The translations under genes and the position numbers were made by a program. From Methylomonas sp. (GTDB lineage: Bacteria > Pseudomonadota > Gammaproteobacteria > Methylococcales > Methylomonadaceae), in the NCBI GenBank assembly GCA_002929135.1, contig PESC01000031.1:1-53929 (forward strand): a DNA stretch of 53,929 nt, in the 5' to 3' direction. How positions within the stretch are numbered: the stretch's first letter is position 1; each line of letters opens with the position of its first letter. Positions 9,177 through 18,739 of the stretch are shown piece by piece. The notes beneath the pieces were generated by a model that was not told the origin of the DNA, did no database searches, and worked only from the letters and a program-made list of their open reading frames with translations.

Positions 9177-10012
9177 GCCAGCGATTGCTTGTAGGCTTGA
9201 AACAAGGCATCCATGCGCTGGAATACCGGCCCCGGTTTGCCATCGCCCACGGCTTTGCCATCGATTTCGATGACGGGGACGATTTCGCGCGTTGAACTGG
9301 TCACCCAAATTTCGCTGGCATCCGCCAAGGCTTCCTCGGCGATGATACCTTCCCGGCAGGCGATGGCATGAGCTTGCGCCAGTTCCAGGATGACATCGCG
9401 GGTGATGCCGGCCAGTATGTCTGCATTCCTGGGCGGCGTAATCAATTCACCGTCTATCACGGCAAACACATTGCTGGCGGCACCTTCGGTTACATAGCCG
9501 TTACGCAGCAGAATGGCTTCGGCGCAGTCCTGATCCAGCGCTTCCTGGCGCAGCAACACAGGCGCCAGCAAGGCGGTAGCCTTGATGTCGCAACGCGCCC
9601 AGCGGGTATCGTTCAACGTGAGGGCCTTGATGCCGGTGATGCGGCCTGCGAAGGGTTTGATATCGGAACACATCGCAAACACGGTGGGTTCGACAGGGTC
9701 GGGGAAGCCATGGTCGCGCTTGGCCGCATAGCCCCGGCTGATTTGCAGATAAATGTACTGATCCTTGTCGCTGGCCAGCAGTGGCATGAAGATGGCCTGC
9801 CATTCGGCAACGGTTTTGTCGAGCAGCAAACGTATGCCCGCCAGGCTGACATTGAGGCGCACGATGTGGTCTTCCAGCCGGAACAAACGGCCACTGTAAA
9901 CCGGGATGACTTCGTAAACGCCGTCACCAAACAGAAATCCCCGATCCAGCACCGAAACATTGGCCTCTGCCAGCGGCAGATAGCGACCATTCAAATAGAC
10001 TTGCTCGCTCAT
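9173..10012 (-). CDS. dat: D-amino acid aminotransferase (class IV)
   Basis: PLP-dependent fold-type IV enzyme, probably making D-alanine or D-glutamate for peptidoglycan. The 279-residue protein has VLDRGFLFGDGVYEVIPVY near the N-terminus, the PLP lysine in CDIKATALLAPVLL (Lys144), the glutamate in YVTEGAASNVF and the cofactor region LAGITRDVILELA. ATGA overlaps at both ends tie it to dacA and ybeD. Branched-chain aminotransferase is an alternative within the fold, but the envelope context favours D-amino acids. Confidence 0.88.
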   Translation of the reverse strand: MSEQVYLNGRYLPLAEANVSVLDRGFLFGDGVYEVIPVYSGRLFRLEDHIVRLNVSLAGIRLLLDKTVAEWQAIFMPLLASDKDQYIYLQISRGYAAKRDHGFPDPVEPTVFAMCSDIKPFAGRITGIKALTLNDTRWARCDIKATALLAPVLLRQEALDQDCAEAILLRNGYVTEGAASNVFAVIDGELITPPRNADILAGITRDVILELAQAHAIACREGIIAEEALADASEIWVTSSTREIVPVIEIDGKAVGDGKPGPVFQRMDALFQAYKQSLA

Positions 10013-11172
10013 TTGCGCTCCAGCATGACGATGACGGCGTCGTACAACCGACGGAAAAAGCCACCTTCGGCTACATCGACCATCGCCACCAGCGGTTTGC
10101 TGAGGATAGTTTCGCCTGCCAGCGTGACGTTCAGCGTACCCACGGTATCGCCTTTTTTGACCGGTGCGACGAGGGCTTTGTCGATCTGGGATTCGGCCTT
10201 GAGTTCGCTGTAATGCTTGCGCGGTGCTGTGACATAAACCTCATCCAGCACACCCACCGCCAATGTCGAGGCCGCACCCTTGCGAATACGGGCCTCGGTC
10301 AGCGTCGTACCGGCATCGTAGAGTTTGTGGGTTTCGAAGAAGCGAAAGCCGTAATTCAGCAACGACTGGCTTTCGTTGGCGCGGGCATTGGGACTGGCAG
10401 TACCCATCACCACGGAAATCAGCCGCATGTCGTCGCGCTTGGCCGAGGCCACCATGCAATAACCGGCATCGTCGGTAAAACCGGTTTTCAGACCATCGAC
10501 CGAAGGGTCGCGCCACAACAACAGATTGCGGTTCTGCTGGGTGATGCCGTTGAAGGTGAATTCTTTTTGCGAATCCCAACGGTAATATTCCGGAAATTCG
10601 GCAATCACCGCCTGCGCCAGCAAAGCCAGATCGCGCGCCGAACTGTAATGGTTCTGGCTGGGCAGGCCGGTGGTATTTTCAAAATGACTGTTGACCATGC
10701 CCAAACGGCTGGCCTGTTCGTTCATCATCGTGGCGAAGGTTTCCTCGCTACCGGCGATGTGTTCGGCCAGCGCTACGCTGGCATCGTTACCCGACTGGAT
10801 GATGACACCCTTCAGCAAATCTTCGACCGCAACCTGTTTGTTGACTTCGACAAACATCTTGGAGCCGCCGGTTTGCCAGGCGTTCTGGCTGATGGTGACG
10901 TTATCGGTCAGCGTCAAATGACCCGCCTTCAGCTCGCGAAACACCACGTAAACCGTCATGATCTTGGTCAAACTGGCCGGTGATACCCGCTTGTCGGCGT
11001 CTTTCTCGGCCAGAACGCGGCTGCTGTTGAAATCCATCAGAAAATAACTGGTAGCCGCAACGCTGGGCGGTGCGGGCGTGAAAACAGGCCCGGCGGCGAA
11101 AACCGCCTGCCCCCCCAGCATCAGTAACAAACCGAAGAACAAACCAGGGATAAAACGCAGAGATAACATCAT
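10009..11172 (-). CDS. dacA: D-alanyl-D-alanine carboxypeptidase (PBP5/6 type)
   Basis: Trims the terminal D-Ala from peptidoglycan pentapeptides in the periplasm. The 387-residue protein has a signal peptide (hydrophobic to about residue 26), the SxxK box SLTK (Ser67, Lys70), the SGN box in IIQSGNDAS and the KTG box in DGLKTGFTD. A C-terminal beta domain follows and ends in an amphipathic segment (FFRRLYDAVIVMLERK) that would bind the inner membrane. First gene of the run toward lipA; the 148-bp gap upstream should hold the promoter. Confidence 0.94.
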   Translation of the reverse strand: MMLSLRFIPGLFFGLLLMLGGQAVFAAGPVFTPAPPSVAATSYFLMDFNSSRVLAEKDADKRVSPASLTKIMTVYVVFRELKAGHLTLTDNVTISQNAWQTGGSKMFVEVNKQVAVEDLLKGVIIQSGNDASVALAEHIAGSEETFATMMNEQASRLGMVNSHFENTTGLPSQNHYSSARDLALLAQAVIAEFPEYYRWDSQKEFTFNGITQQNRNLLLWRDPSVDGLKTGFTDDAGYCMVASAKRDDMRLISVVMGTASPNARANESQSLLNYGFRFFETHKLYDAGTTLTEARIRKGAASTLAVGVLDEVYVTAPRKHYSELKAESQIDKALVAPVKKGDTVGTLNVTLAGETILSKPLVAMVDVAEGGFFRRLYDAVIVMLERK

Positions 11173-11320
11173 GATGTCGCTATAAAACTAATCGATACGG
11201 AAGGTGTGCATTGTAACACCGTCGCCTTGTGGTAAACGCACATCACCGTAGGCATCAGCCACACCACGGCGCCTGTAGGTTTGAGGGTCGGATGCACAGG
11301 CCAGCGCATGATGAGCACCT

Positions 11321-12643
11321 TTAGCGCAGCCTCTGTCCGATTGCCGCAAGCAACCCAGCCATGCGGCGGCGCACGATGGGGTAAACCCGGTAACGGACGA
11401 ATAGCATCAGCCGCAGCATGACGCTTTCCAGCCAGTGCGCCAGACGCTTGCCGGTGCGGCGCCAGTCGATTGCCCGATCCTGAAGCCAGCCTTTGCGATG
11501 CAGCCAGTGGCAAACGCCGCTGACCAACAGCAGCAAAGGCGCAAACCCTGTCAGCAACCAGAGGGCTTTGGCACCATTGCCAAGCGCCTCGCCGGTATGC
11601 AGCGGCCACTGCCACGTCGTAAAGGTCTGGCCAGGGGTGAAGCGGCCCGGATTGTTGACGGCGCGTATTTGTCCGCTCCAGCGATCGATCCACACCGTGG
11701 TGAACGGGTGTTGCTGGTTCAATTCCCCGGCCTGCCGCAGATTGATGCGATAAGTGCCCAGATCGCCCTGCGGTGTCGAAATGCGTCTGACTTCGGAACG
11801 GGGAAACAAACCCCGTGCAACCACGACCGCTTCGGCCAGGCTGACCGGGCGATCGTTGGGTATGGCCGTGCTGCGGACGTTAGGCCCGGCATCGCCATGC
11901 GCCATGCCTTCGGCAGCGGTGAGTGATTCCAGCACCTCGGGATAACTGAGATGGAATCCGGTGAATGCCAGCAACAGCAAAAAACCGGCACTGACCAGCC
12001 CCAGCAGGCGATGGCTGTCCATCAGCAAACGCATCAGACCGCTATTCACGCGTAGGGCGAATGCCGACTTGAGCGGCTTGTCCGTCGGCCACCACAGCGA
12101 CAGGCCACTCAAGGTCAGCACGGCCAAGGCAAGGGCCAGCCCGGCCATGACTTTGCCGCCTGCGTCATCCAGCAGCAAGCGGCTGTGCAAATCCAGCAGC
12201 CAGGTGGCGAAGGTGTCGCCCCAGAAGCGGCTGGCGACGACCTTGCCTGTGTAAGGATCGACCGAGACCATCAACGGCGCGTAAAACTGGCCGACCGATT
12301 CCTTGGGTTTTTCGAACCAGGCGGTGATCGTGCCATGCGGCGACCTTGGCATTTCCAGCGTCCAGCTGCCGTGGCGGTTGGGATGGGTTTTGCGAATCTC
12401 GCTCATGATGCTGTCGAGCGATTGCAACGGCTGATCGCTGGCCTCGATGTACAACGCCGGGTTCAGCCACAGATCGATGCTGTCGCGATAGACGCTCAAA
12501 CCGCCGCTGAGGCCGATGACGACCAGCGGCAACCCGGTCAGCAAGGCCAGCAGACGGTGGCCATTGCGCCACAGGTTGCGACTCAGCCACCGTCGCCGGT
12601 AGCGAACCAGCGCCTTGCCGCTGTGACCGTCCGGCTGTTGCAT
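11321..12643 (-). CDS. PepSY-associated transmembrane protein
   Basis: A 440-residue inner-membrane protein with the PepSY_TM layout: an N-terminal helix after WRNGHRLLALLTGLP, a large periplasmic PepSY region, a central pair of helices (LALALAVLTLSGLSLWW; LLGLVSAGFLLLLAFTGF), a second PepSY-like region and a C-terminal helix before a basic tail. Relatives are often called iron-uptake or siderophore-reductase-like proteins; the function here is unproven. The ATG at 12643 overlaps the rodA stop by one base (TGATG), so translation may be coupled to the rod-shape operon, an unusual partner. Confidence 0.8.
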   Translation of the reverse strand: MQQPDGHSGKALVRYRRRWLSRNLWRNGHRLLALLTGLPLVVIGLSGGLSVYRDSIDLWLNPALYIEASDQPLQSLDSIMSEIRKTHPNRHGSWTLEMPRSPHGTITAWFEKPKESVGQFYAPLMVSVDPYTGKVVASRFWGDTFATWLLDLHSRLLLDDAGGKVMAGLALALAVLTLSGLSLWWPTDKPLKSAFALRVNSGLMRLLMDSHRLLGLVSAGFLLLLAFTGFHLSYPEVLESLTAAEGMAHGDAGPNVRSTAIPNDRPVSLAEAVVVARGLFPRSEVRRISTPQGDLGTYRINLRQAGELNQQHPFTTVWIDRWSGQIRAVNNPGRFTPGQTFTTWQWPLHTGEALGNGAKALWLLTGFAPLLLLVSGVCHWLHRKGWLQDRAIDWRRTGKRLAHWLESVMLRLMLFVRYRVYPIVRRRMAGLLAAIGQRLR

Positions 12644-13779
12644 CAAACCGGCAGCAATTTGCGGTGGGTTTGTATCGACATCAAAATGCCGAAGCCCGCC
12701 ATCAGCGTCACCATCGAGGTGCCGCCATAACTCACCAGCGGCAGCGGCACGCCGACCACGGGCAAAATGCCGATCACCATGCCGATATTGACGAAAACGT
12801 AGACGAAAAAGGTAAAGGCCAGGCTGCCTGCCAGCAAACGGCAGTAGGTGTCCTGGGCTTGCACCGCGATGTAAAAGCAGCGGCTGATGACCAGCAGGTA
12901 AAGCAGCAACAGGCCGACACAACCGAACAGACCGAATTCTTCGGCGAATACGGCAAAGATGAAATCGGTCGAGCTTTCGGGCAGAAAGTCCAGCTTGGCC
13001 TGGGTACTGCCCAGCCAGCCCTTGCCGTTGATGCCGCCGGAACCGATGGCGATTTTCGACTGGATGATGTGATAACCGGTGCCCATCGGGTCGGCCTCCG
13101 GGTTGATGAAGGTCAGTACGCGGTTACGCTGGTATTCCCGCAGAAAATGCCACAGCACCGGCATCAGTGCCGCCAGCACCACGCCCGCGCCCAGCATGAA
13201 CCACCACGACAGCCCGGCGAAAAACAACACCGCCGCCCCGGAACTGGCCACCAGCAGCGCGGTGCCGAGGTCGGGCTGCTTGGCAATCAGCAATACCGGT
13301 ACGATCAGCAGCACCAGAGCGGTTACCACATGGCGGGGTTTGGGCGGCAGCGCATGTTCCGACAAATACCAAGCCACCATCATCGGCGCGGCGATTTTGG
13401 TGAATTCCGACGGCTGGAAGCGAAACAGGCCGAGATCAAGCCAGCGTTGTGCGCCCATGCTAATTTGCCCCATCGCCATTACCGCCAGCAGCAGCAGCAC
13501 ACAAACCCCGAACAGCGCCACGGAAAAACTCTGCAACTGCCGGGGGTTGACATGGGCCAGAACAATCATCACCACCAGCGCCAGCGCCATGCGGCTGGCA
13601 TGGCGAATCAGAAGCTGGATGTTCTGGCCACCGGCGCTGTACAGAATGACGAAACTCAAAGAGCAGATCAGCAGCAGACACAGAAACAGCGGAATATCGA
13701 TGTGCAATCGGCGCAGCAGATTGCCCAGCAACGAGGGCGACTGAAAGCTTTCATTGCGGAATTCGGTTTTCATGTGCAT
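12643..13779 (-). CDS. rodA: Peptidoglycan glycosyltransferase RodA (SEDS)
   Basis: SEDS-family polymerase that extends glycan strands for cell elongation in partnership with PBP2. The 378-residue protein has about ten membrane segments and the SEDS hallmarks FQPSEFTKI, AKQPDLGTALL, the catalytic-region Asp in LPESSTDFIFAVFAEEFG and the C-terminal PLPLVSYGGTS. Two ATGs are possible, at 13779 and 13773; both lie inside the end of mrdA (29 or 23 bp overlap). It is the fifth gene of mreB-mreC-mreD-mrdA-rodA. Confidence 0.94.
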   Translation of the reverse strand: MHMKTEFRNESFQSPSLLGNLLRRLHIDIPLFLCLLLICSLSFVILYSAGGQNIQLLIRHASRMALALVVMIVLAHVNPRQLQSFSVALFGVCVLLLLAVMAMGQISMGAQRWLDLGLFRFQPSEFTKIAAPMMVAWYLSEHALPPKPRHVVTALVLLIVPVLLIAKQPDLGTALLVASSGAAVLFFAGLSWWFMLGAGVVLAALMPVLWHFLREYQRNRVLTFINPEADPMGTGYHIIQSKIAIGSGGINGKGWLGSTQAKLDFLPESSTDFIFAVFAEEFGLFGCVGLLLLYLLVISRCFYIAVQAQDTYCRLLAGSLAFTFFVYVFVNIGMVIGILPVVGVPLPLVSYGGTSMVTLMAGFGILMSIQTHRKLLPV

Positions 13780-15619
13780 CGGTGTTTTTGGGTTTCAGAT
13801 AGGCGTCGATGATCTCGCCCGCGATGGGCGCGGCCACCGAACCGCCATGGCCGCCATGCTCGGCAACCACGGCAACCGCGATTTTCGGATCGTGCACCGG
13901 GGCGAAGGCGATGAATAGCGCGTGGTCGCGCATTTTGAAGGCAATGGCGTCTTCGCTGTATTTTTCGTCCTGTTTGACGGTAAAAACCTGAGCAGTTCCG
14001 GTCTTGCCGGCAATCTGGTAATCGATGGCCTTGGCCAGCCGCCCTGCCGTGCCGCGAGCACCGTGCACCACGTTGGTCATGGCGTGAATGATGTTGTCGA
14101 CATGCTGCTTTTTCAGTGGAATCTGCGATGCCGGGTCGAGTTCCGGCGCTTTGGCGTAATCGGGCGTAATGATTTGATGCACCAGATGCGGATTGACCAC
14201 CTTGCCGTAATGGGCCAACGTTGCCGTTGCCCGCGCCAGTTGCAGCGGTGTGACCTGCATGTAACCCTGACCGATGCCGGTAATGACGGTTTCTCCGGGG
14301 AACCAGGCCTGCTTGCGCTGCCTGCGCTTCCAGGCCTTGGAAGGCATCAGGCCGTCGACCTCGCCGACCAGATCGATACCGCTCTTCTCGCCGAAACCGA
14401 ATTGGTGCATGAAATCCGTCATGCGGTCTATGCCCAGCGCCATGGCCAGGTCGTAGAAGTACACGTCGCAGGATTGGGTGATGGCCTCGTTCATGTCGAC
14501 GGCGCCATGCCCCCACTTCTTCCAGTCGCGGTATTTGTGCTCGACGCCTGGCAGCCGGTAGTAGCCGGGGCAAAACGACCGATGGCCGAAATCGGTCACG
14601 CCGTATTCCAGGCCCGCCAGCCCATAAAACGGCTTGACGGTGGAACCGGGCGGGTACAGGCCACGCAGGGCACGGTTGTACAAGGGCTGGCTTTCCGAAT
14701 CTTGCAAGGCTTTGTAATCCTTGGCGGAAATACCGGTGACGAAGGGGTTGGGGTCGTAACCGGGCTTGCTGACGAACACCAGTACGCCGCCGGTTTTGAT
14801 GTCGATGGCAACGGCGGCACCATCGTATTCAGCCAGGGCCTCGTGCGCGATTTTTTGCAGCTCGATGTCCAGCGTCAGGTAAATGTTGGAACCGGCGATG
14901 GGCTCGACCGTGGCAACGGTGTTGACCGCACGCGCCTGGGCGTTGGTTTCGATTTCCTCGTAACCGGCGGTGCCGAGCAACTGTGATTCGTAGGTTTTTT
15001 CGATGCCGGTCTTGCCAATATGGTCGGTGCCACGATAGTCGTTGACCGGCAGATTTTTCAGTTCCTGTTCGTTGATGCGGCCAACGTAACCGATGACATG
15101 CGAAGTTAGTTCACCGTAAGGGTAATGCCTGACCAGACGGGCATAGACGTCTACACCGGGAAAATAGGGCCTGACCACGGCGAATCTGGCCACGTCTTCG
15201 TCGCTCAGGTTTTGCAGCAATGGCGTCGAATTGAAGGCTTTGTTGCGTTTGCGCAGCTTGTGGAACTGTTCGATCTTTTCGTCGGGCACATTCAGCAGTT
15301 GCTGCAATTTTGCCAGCGTGTCGTCGAGATTATCGATTTGTTCAGGAATCAGCTCCAGGCTGTAGGTCGGCACGTTCTCGGCCAGCATCCGGCCCTGACG
15401 ATCGTAGATGATGCCGCGCGTCGGCGGCAGCGGTGAAATTTTGATGCGGTTGTCTTTCGACAAGGTGGCGTAGTGCTCGTGACCTACGACCTGAAGATAA
15501 GCCAGCCGCGTCACCAGACCGACGCTCATCAACAGAATCAACACGAAAGCCGCGACGACACGGCTCAGGAAAATACGGTTTTCCGCCAGCGTATCCTTGA
15601 TCGCAAACCTCCAATCCAT
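13751..15619 (-). CDS. mrdA: Penicillin-binding protein 2
   Basis: Class B transpeptidase that cross-links elongation peptidoglycan with RodA. The 622-residue protein has one N-terminal membrane helix (VVAAFVLILLMSVGLV), the pedestal with LPPTRGIIYDRQGRMLAENVP, and transpeptidase boxes SxxK in YPPGSTVKPF, SxN-like SCD in ITQSCDVYFYD and KTG in IAGKTGTAQ. The ATG at 15619 is chosen for the usual PBP2 N-terminus; an upstream extension runs through mreD. It overlaps rodA and lies 5 bp after mreD. Confidence 0.95.
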   Translation of the reverse strand: MDWRFAIKDTLAENRIFLSRVVAAFVLILLMSVGLVTRLAYLQVVGHEHYATLSKDNRIKISPLPPTRGIIYDRQGRMLAENVPTYSLELIPEQIDNLDDTLAKLQQLLNVPDEKIEQFHKLRKRNKAFNSTPLLQNLSDEDVARFAVVRPYFPGVDVYARLVRHYPYGELTSHVIGYVGRINEQELKNLPVNDYRGTDHIGKTGIEKTYESQLLGTAGYEEIETNAQARAVNTVATVEPIAGSNIYLTLDIELQKIAHEALAEYDGAAVAIDIKTGGVLVFVSKPGYDPNPFVTGISAKDYKALQDSESQPLYNRALRGLYPPGSTVKPFYGLAGLEYGVTDFGHRSFCPGYYRLPGVEHKYRDWKKWGHGAVDMNEAITQSCDVYFYDLAMALGIDRMTDFMHQFGFGEKSGIDLVGEVDGLMPSKAWKRRQRKQAWFPGETVITGIGQGYMQVTPLQLARATATLAHYGKVVNPHLVHQIITPDYAKAPELDPASQIPLKKQHVDNIIHAMTNVVHGARGTAGRLAKAIDYQIAGKTGTAQVFTVKQDEKYSEDAIAFKMRDHALFIAFAPVHDPKIAVAVVAEHGGHGGSVAAPIAGEIIDAYLKPKNTDAHENRIPQ

Positions 15620-15624
15620 GGCGT

Positions 15625-16116
15625 TCAATTGATTCGGGCCAGCACACGAATTTTGCGCAGCAGCAGAAATACCGCAGGCCACAGCAGCGTGCCGGACAAC
15701 ACGGGATACCAGAACGACGGCGGCAGATGATGGGCGGTGGCTTTCATGCTTTCGATGCCAAACACGATGCTGCGGCTGGCCAACAGACAAAACAGCACGA
15801 ACAGGCATTGCTGGGCCAACGGAAACTGGCGCAAGCGGCGATGTTCCTTGACGCAGAAATAACAGATCAGCGCATGAATCAAGGCATTCTGCCCCAGCAA
15901 TTGCCCCGCCAGCACGTCGATCAACAGACCGACCAACCAGCCAGTGAAGACACCGAAGCGCTCCGGCAGCGCAATACACCAGTAGATCAGCAGCAGACTG
16001 ACCCAGTCGGGATTGAACAGGTCGACAGCCGGGGAAATAGCCATGGCCTTGAGCACCATGGCACCGCCCAGCGTGGCCAGGAAGGTGAGTGTTGCCGATG
16101 GATCAGGGTTGTTCAT
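15625..16116 (-). CDS. mreD: Rod shape-determining protein MreD
   Basis: Integral membrane protein of the elongasome. The 163-residue product has five or six hydrophobic segments and the family segments NPDWVSLLLIYW, FGVFTGWLVGLLIDVLAGQLLGQ and ALIHALICYF. The ATG at 16116 overlaps the 3' end of mreC by 14 bp, and the upstream frame continues only as an overlap with mreC's proline-rich tail. Order and hydropathy make the call firm. Confidence 0.92.
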   Translation of the reverse strand: MNNPDPSATLTFLATLGGAMVLKAMAISPAVDLFNPDWVSLLLIYWCIALPERFGVFTGWLVGLLIDVLAGQLLGQNALIHALICYFCVKEHRRLRQFPLAQQCLFVLFCLLASRSIVFGIESMKATAHHLPPSFWYPVLSGTLLWPAVFLLLRKIRVLARIN

Positions 16117-17032
16117 GTGGCTTGTCTTGGGGACTATCTTGGGGTTTATCCTGGGGTTTGTCTTGATCCGCATTGGGCTTGGCTGCGGGTTTTTCGCCCA
16201 ATACCACCGGGGCACTGTCGCTCCAGACGATCAGGAATTCGCGACTGGTTTCCAGGTTGGCTTTGGGAGTGGCGTAAATGTTGGCGAAGGATTTGTCGGG
16301 CCGGGTTTCGAATTTGTCGACCACCGCAACCGGATAGCCCGCAGGAAACACGCCACCCAGCCCGGAGGTCACCAGCAAATCGCCCGGCACGATGTCGGCA
16401 TTCTTGGCCAGAAACGGCAGATGCAGCCGATTGGCCTGACCGGTGCCGAAGGCGATGGTGCGCAGGCCGTTGCGGTTGACTTCGACCGGAATGGCATGGT
16501 TGGGGTCGGTAATCATCATGACTTCGGAGCTGGACGGCAAGGCGCGTACCACCTGGCCGACGATGCCATGTGCATCCAGCACTGGCTGTTGGGGATGGAC
16601 ACCGAATCGTGCGCCCTTGTTCACCAGCACGGTGTGGGCGTAAGGTTCGAGCTTGACCGACACCAGTTCGGCCACCAGAACCTGCTCACCCAACTGGAAC
16701 GAATTCTCCAGCAGCACCCGCAGCCGGATATTCTCTTTCTCCAGTGCATCGAGTTTCAGCAACCTGGCATCGTTGACCAGCTGGTCTTGCCTGAGCCTAT
16801 GGTTTTCCTGTTGCAGCTCGGAATAGGAAATCACCGTTTCTGAAAACGATTTGACGGTGTCTGCCGGAAAACTGGCCAGCAATTGCAGCGGATAAACCAC
16901 CAACGACAACGCTGCCCGCACGGCGTGAAGATGCGGGGTGCGAATATCGGTGACGATGAGTGCAAGCGCTGCGATGACGGCAACCAGCAAACGGGTATTC
17001 AGCGAAGGGCCTTGGGCGAATAGCAGTTTTAT
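16103..17032 (-). CDS. mreC: Rod shape-determining protein MreC, apparent AUA start
   Basis: Periplasmic scaffold of the elongasome: one N-terminal membrane helix, a coiled coil (about SELQQENHRLRQDQL) and beta domains (VNKGARFGVHPQQPVLD; VPGDLLVTSGLGGVFPAGYPV). The first in-frame usual start is the TTG at 16990, but it removes the family's opening KLLFAQGPSLNTR, which is intact upstream. That opening begins with ATA at 17032-17030, placed 6 nt after a good GAGGT ribosome site (17043-17039). An in-frame ATG is absent. Either AUA initiates or this is an ATG-to-ATA change. The acidic tail carries repeats of the type DKPQ. Confidence 0.88.
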   Translation of the reverse strand: MKLLFAQGPSLNTRLLVAVIAALALIVTDIRTPHLHAVRAALSLVVYPLQLLASFPADTVKSFSETVISYSELQQENHRLRQDQLVNDARLLKLDALEKENIRLRVLLENSFQLGEQVLVAELVSVKLEPYAHTVLVNKGARFGVHPQQPVLDAHGIVGQVVRALPSSSEVMMITDPNHAIPVEVNRNGLRTIAFGTGQANRLHLPFLAKNADIVPGDLLVTSGLGGVFPAGYPVAVVDKFETRPDKSFANIYATPKANLETSREFLIVWSDSAPVVLGEKPAAKPNADQDKPQDKPQDSPQDKPHEQP

Positions 17033-17124
17033 GGTGGAACCTCGAAGAAATGTAGCGGGGACGTTGGGCTGGGCTGCTAGGTGCCAGAGGCAATGCCGTT
17101 AAGGATACGGTAAACAACGCGCAG

Positions 17125-17146
17125 CGCATCCAGCGCGATGGATGCG
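17125..17146. other. Hairpin in mreB-mreC gap
   Basis: CGCATCCA (17125-17132) and TGGATGCG (17139-17146) form a perfect 8-bp stem around a 6-nt loop. No T-run follows on either strand, so it is not a normal intrinsic terminator. It may set mreB against mreC levels, but that is a guess. Confidence 0.4.
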
Positions 17147-17203
17147 ATTCTGAACTTGCCCGTTCATCCTGCGCTGTTCTGTGAAAACGGGCTTGGTAAT
17201 GGG

Positions 17204-17224
17204 TTCCCACGGAGACCGTGGGAA
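17204..17224. repeat. GTTCCCACG hairpin repeat in mreB-mreC gap
   Basis: TTCCCACGG (17204-17212) pairs exactly with CCGTGGGAA (17216-17224) around AGA. The core matches the palindrome at 6542-6569 inside the hsdR fragment and the repeat at 44886. Lying between two operon genes, it would be transcribed as a hairpin. Confidence 0.7.
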
Positions 17225-17292
17225 GCAGAAACGAGGGCACCCAGACAAAATACCGAAGGTCGATACGCCAGCCAACGTTAAAGTGTGGGCCT

Positions 17293-18442
<1,150 letters not shown>

Positions 18443-18730
18443 ATGTCCTTAACGACTGATGACGTTAAAAAAATCGCTCACCTTGCCCGATTGGGCATCG
18501 TCGACCAGCAAATGAACGACTATGCCCGGGACTTATCCGCCATGCTGGATTTGATGGCGCAAATGGATAACCTCGATACCACCGGCATCCTGCCGATGGC
18601 CCACCCCATGGACCAGACCCAACGGCTACGCCCGGACAGCGTCACCGAAACCAATCAACGCGAAGCCTTTCAAGCTATTGCTCCACAGACCGAAGCCGGT
18701 CTTTATCTGGTTCCCAAAGTCATCGAATAA
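18443..18730 (+). CDS. gatC: Asp-tRNA(Asn)/Glu-tRNA(Gln) amidotransferase subunit C
   Basis: Small subunit that stabilises the GatA-GatB contact in tRNA-dependent amidation. The 95-residue protein opens with [17 protein letters not shown] and has the [20 protein letters not shown] segment and the RLRPDSV motif of the family. GGAG lies about 10 nt before the ATG. gatA follows after 9 bp. Confidence 0.93.
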   Translation: MSLTTDDVKKIAHLARLGIVDQQMNDYARDLSAMLDLMAQMDNLDTTGILPMAHPMDQTQRLRPDSVTETNQREAFQAIAPQTEAGLYLVPKVIE

Positions 18731-18739
18731 GGACGACCC

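Noticed and set aside
12664-13812. 382-codon plus-strand frame opposite rodA
   Set aside because: Rich in Gln and His as expected for the complement of a hydrophobic membrane gene; not a real protein.
16130-16190. Short tandem repeats near the mreC end as a non-coding repeat array
   Set aside because: The units are in frame and encode the repetitive MreC tail, so they belong to the gene.
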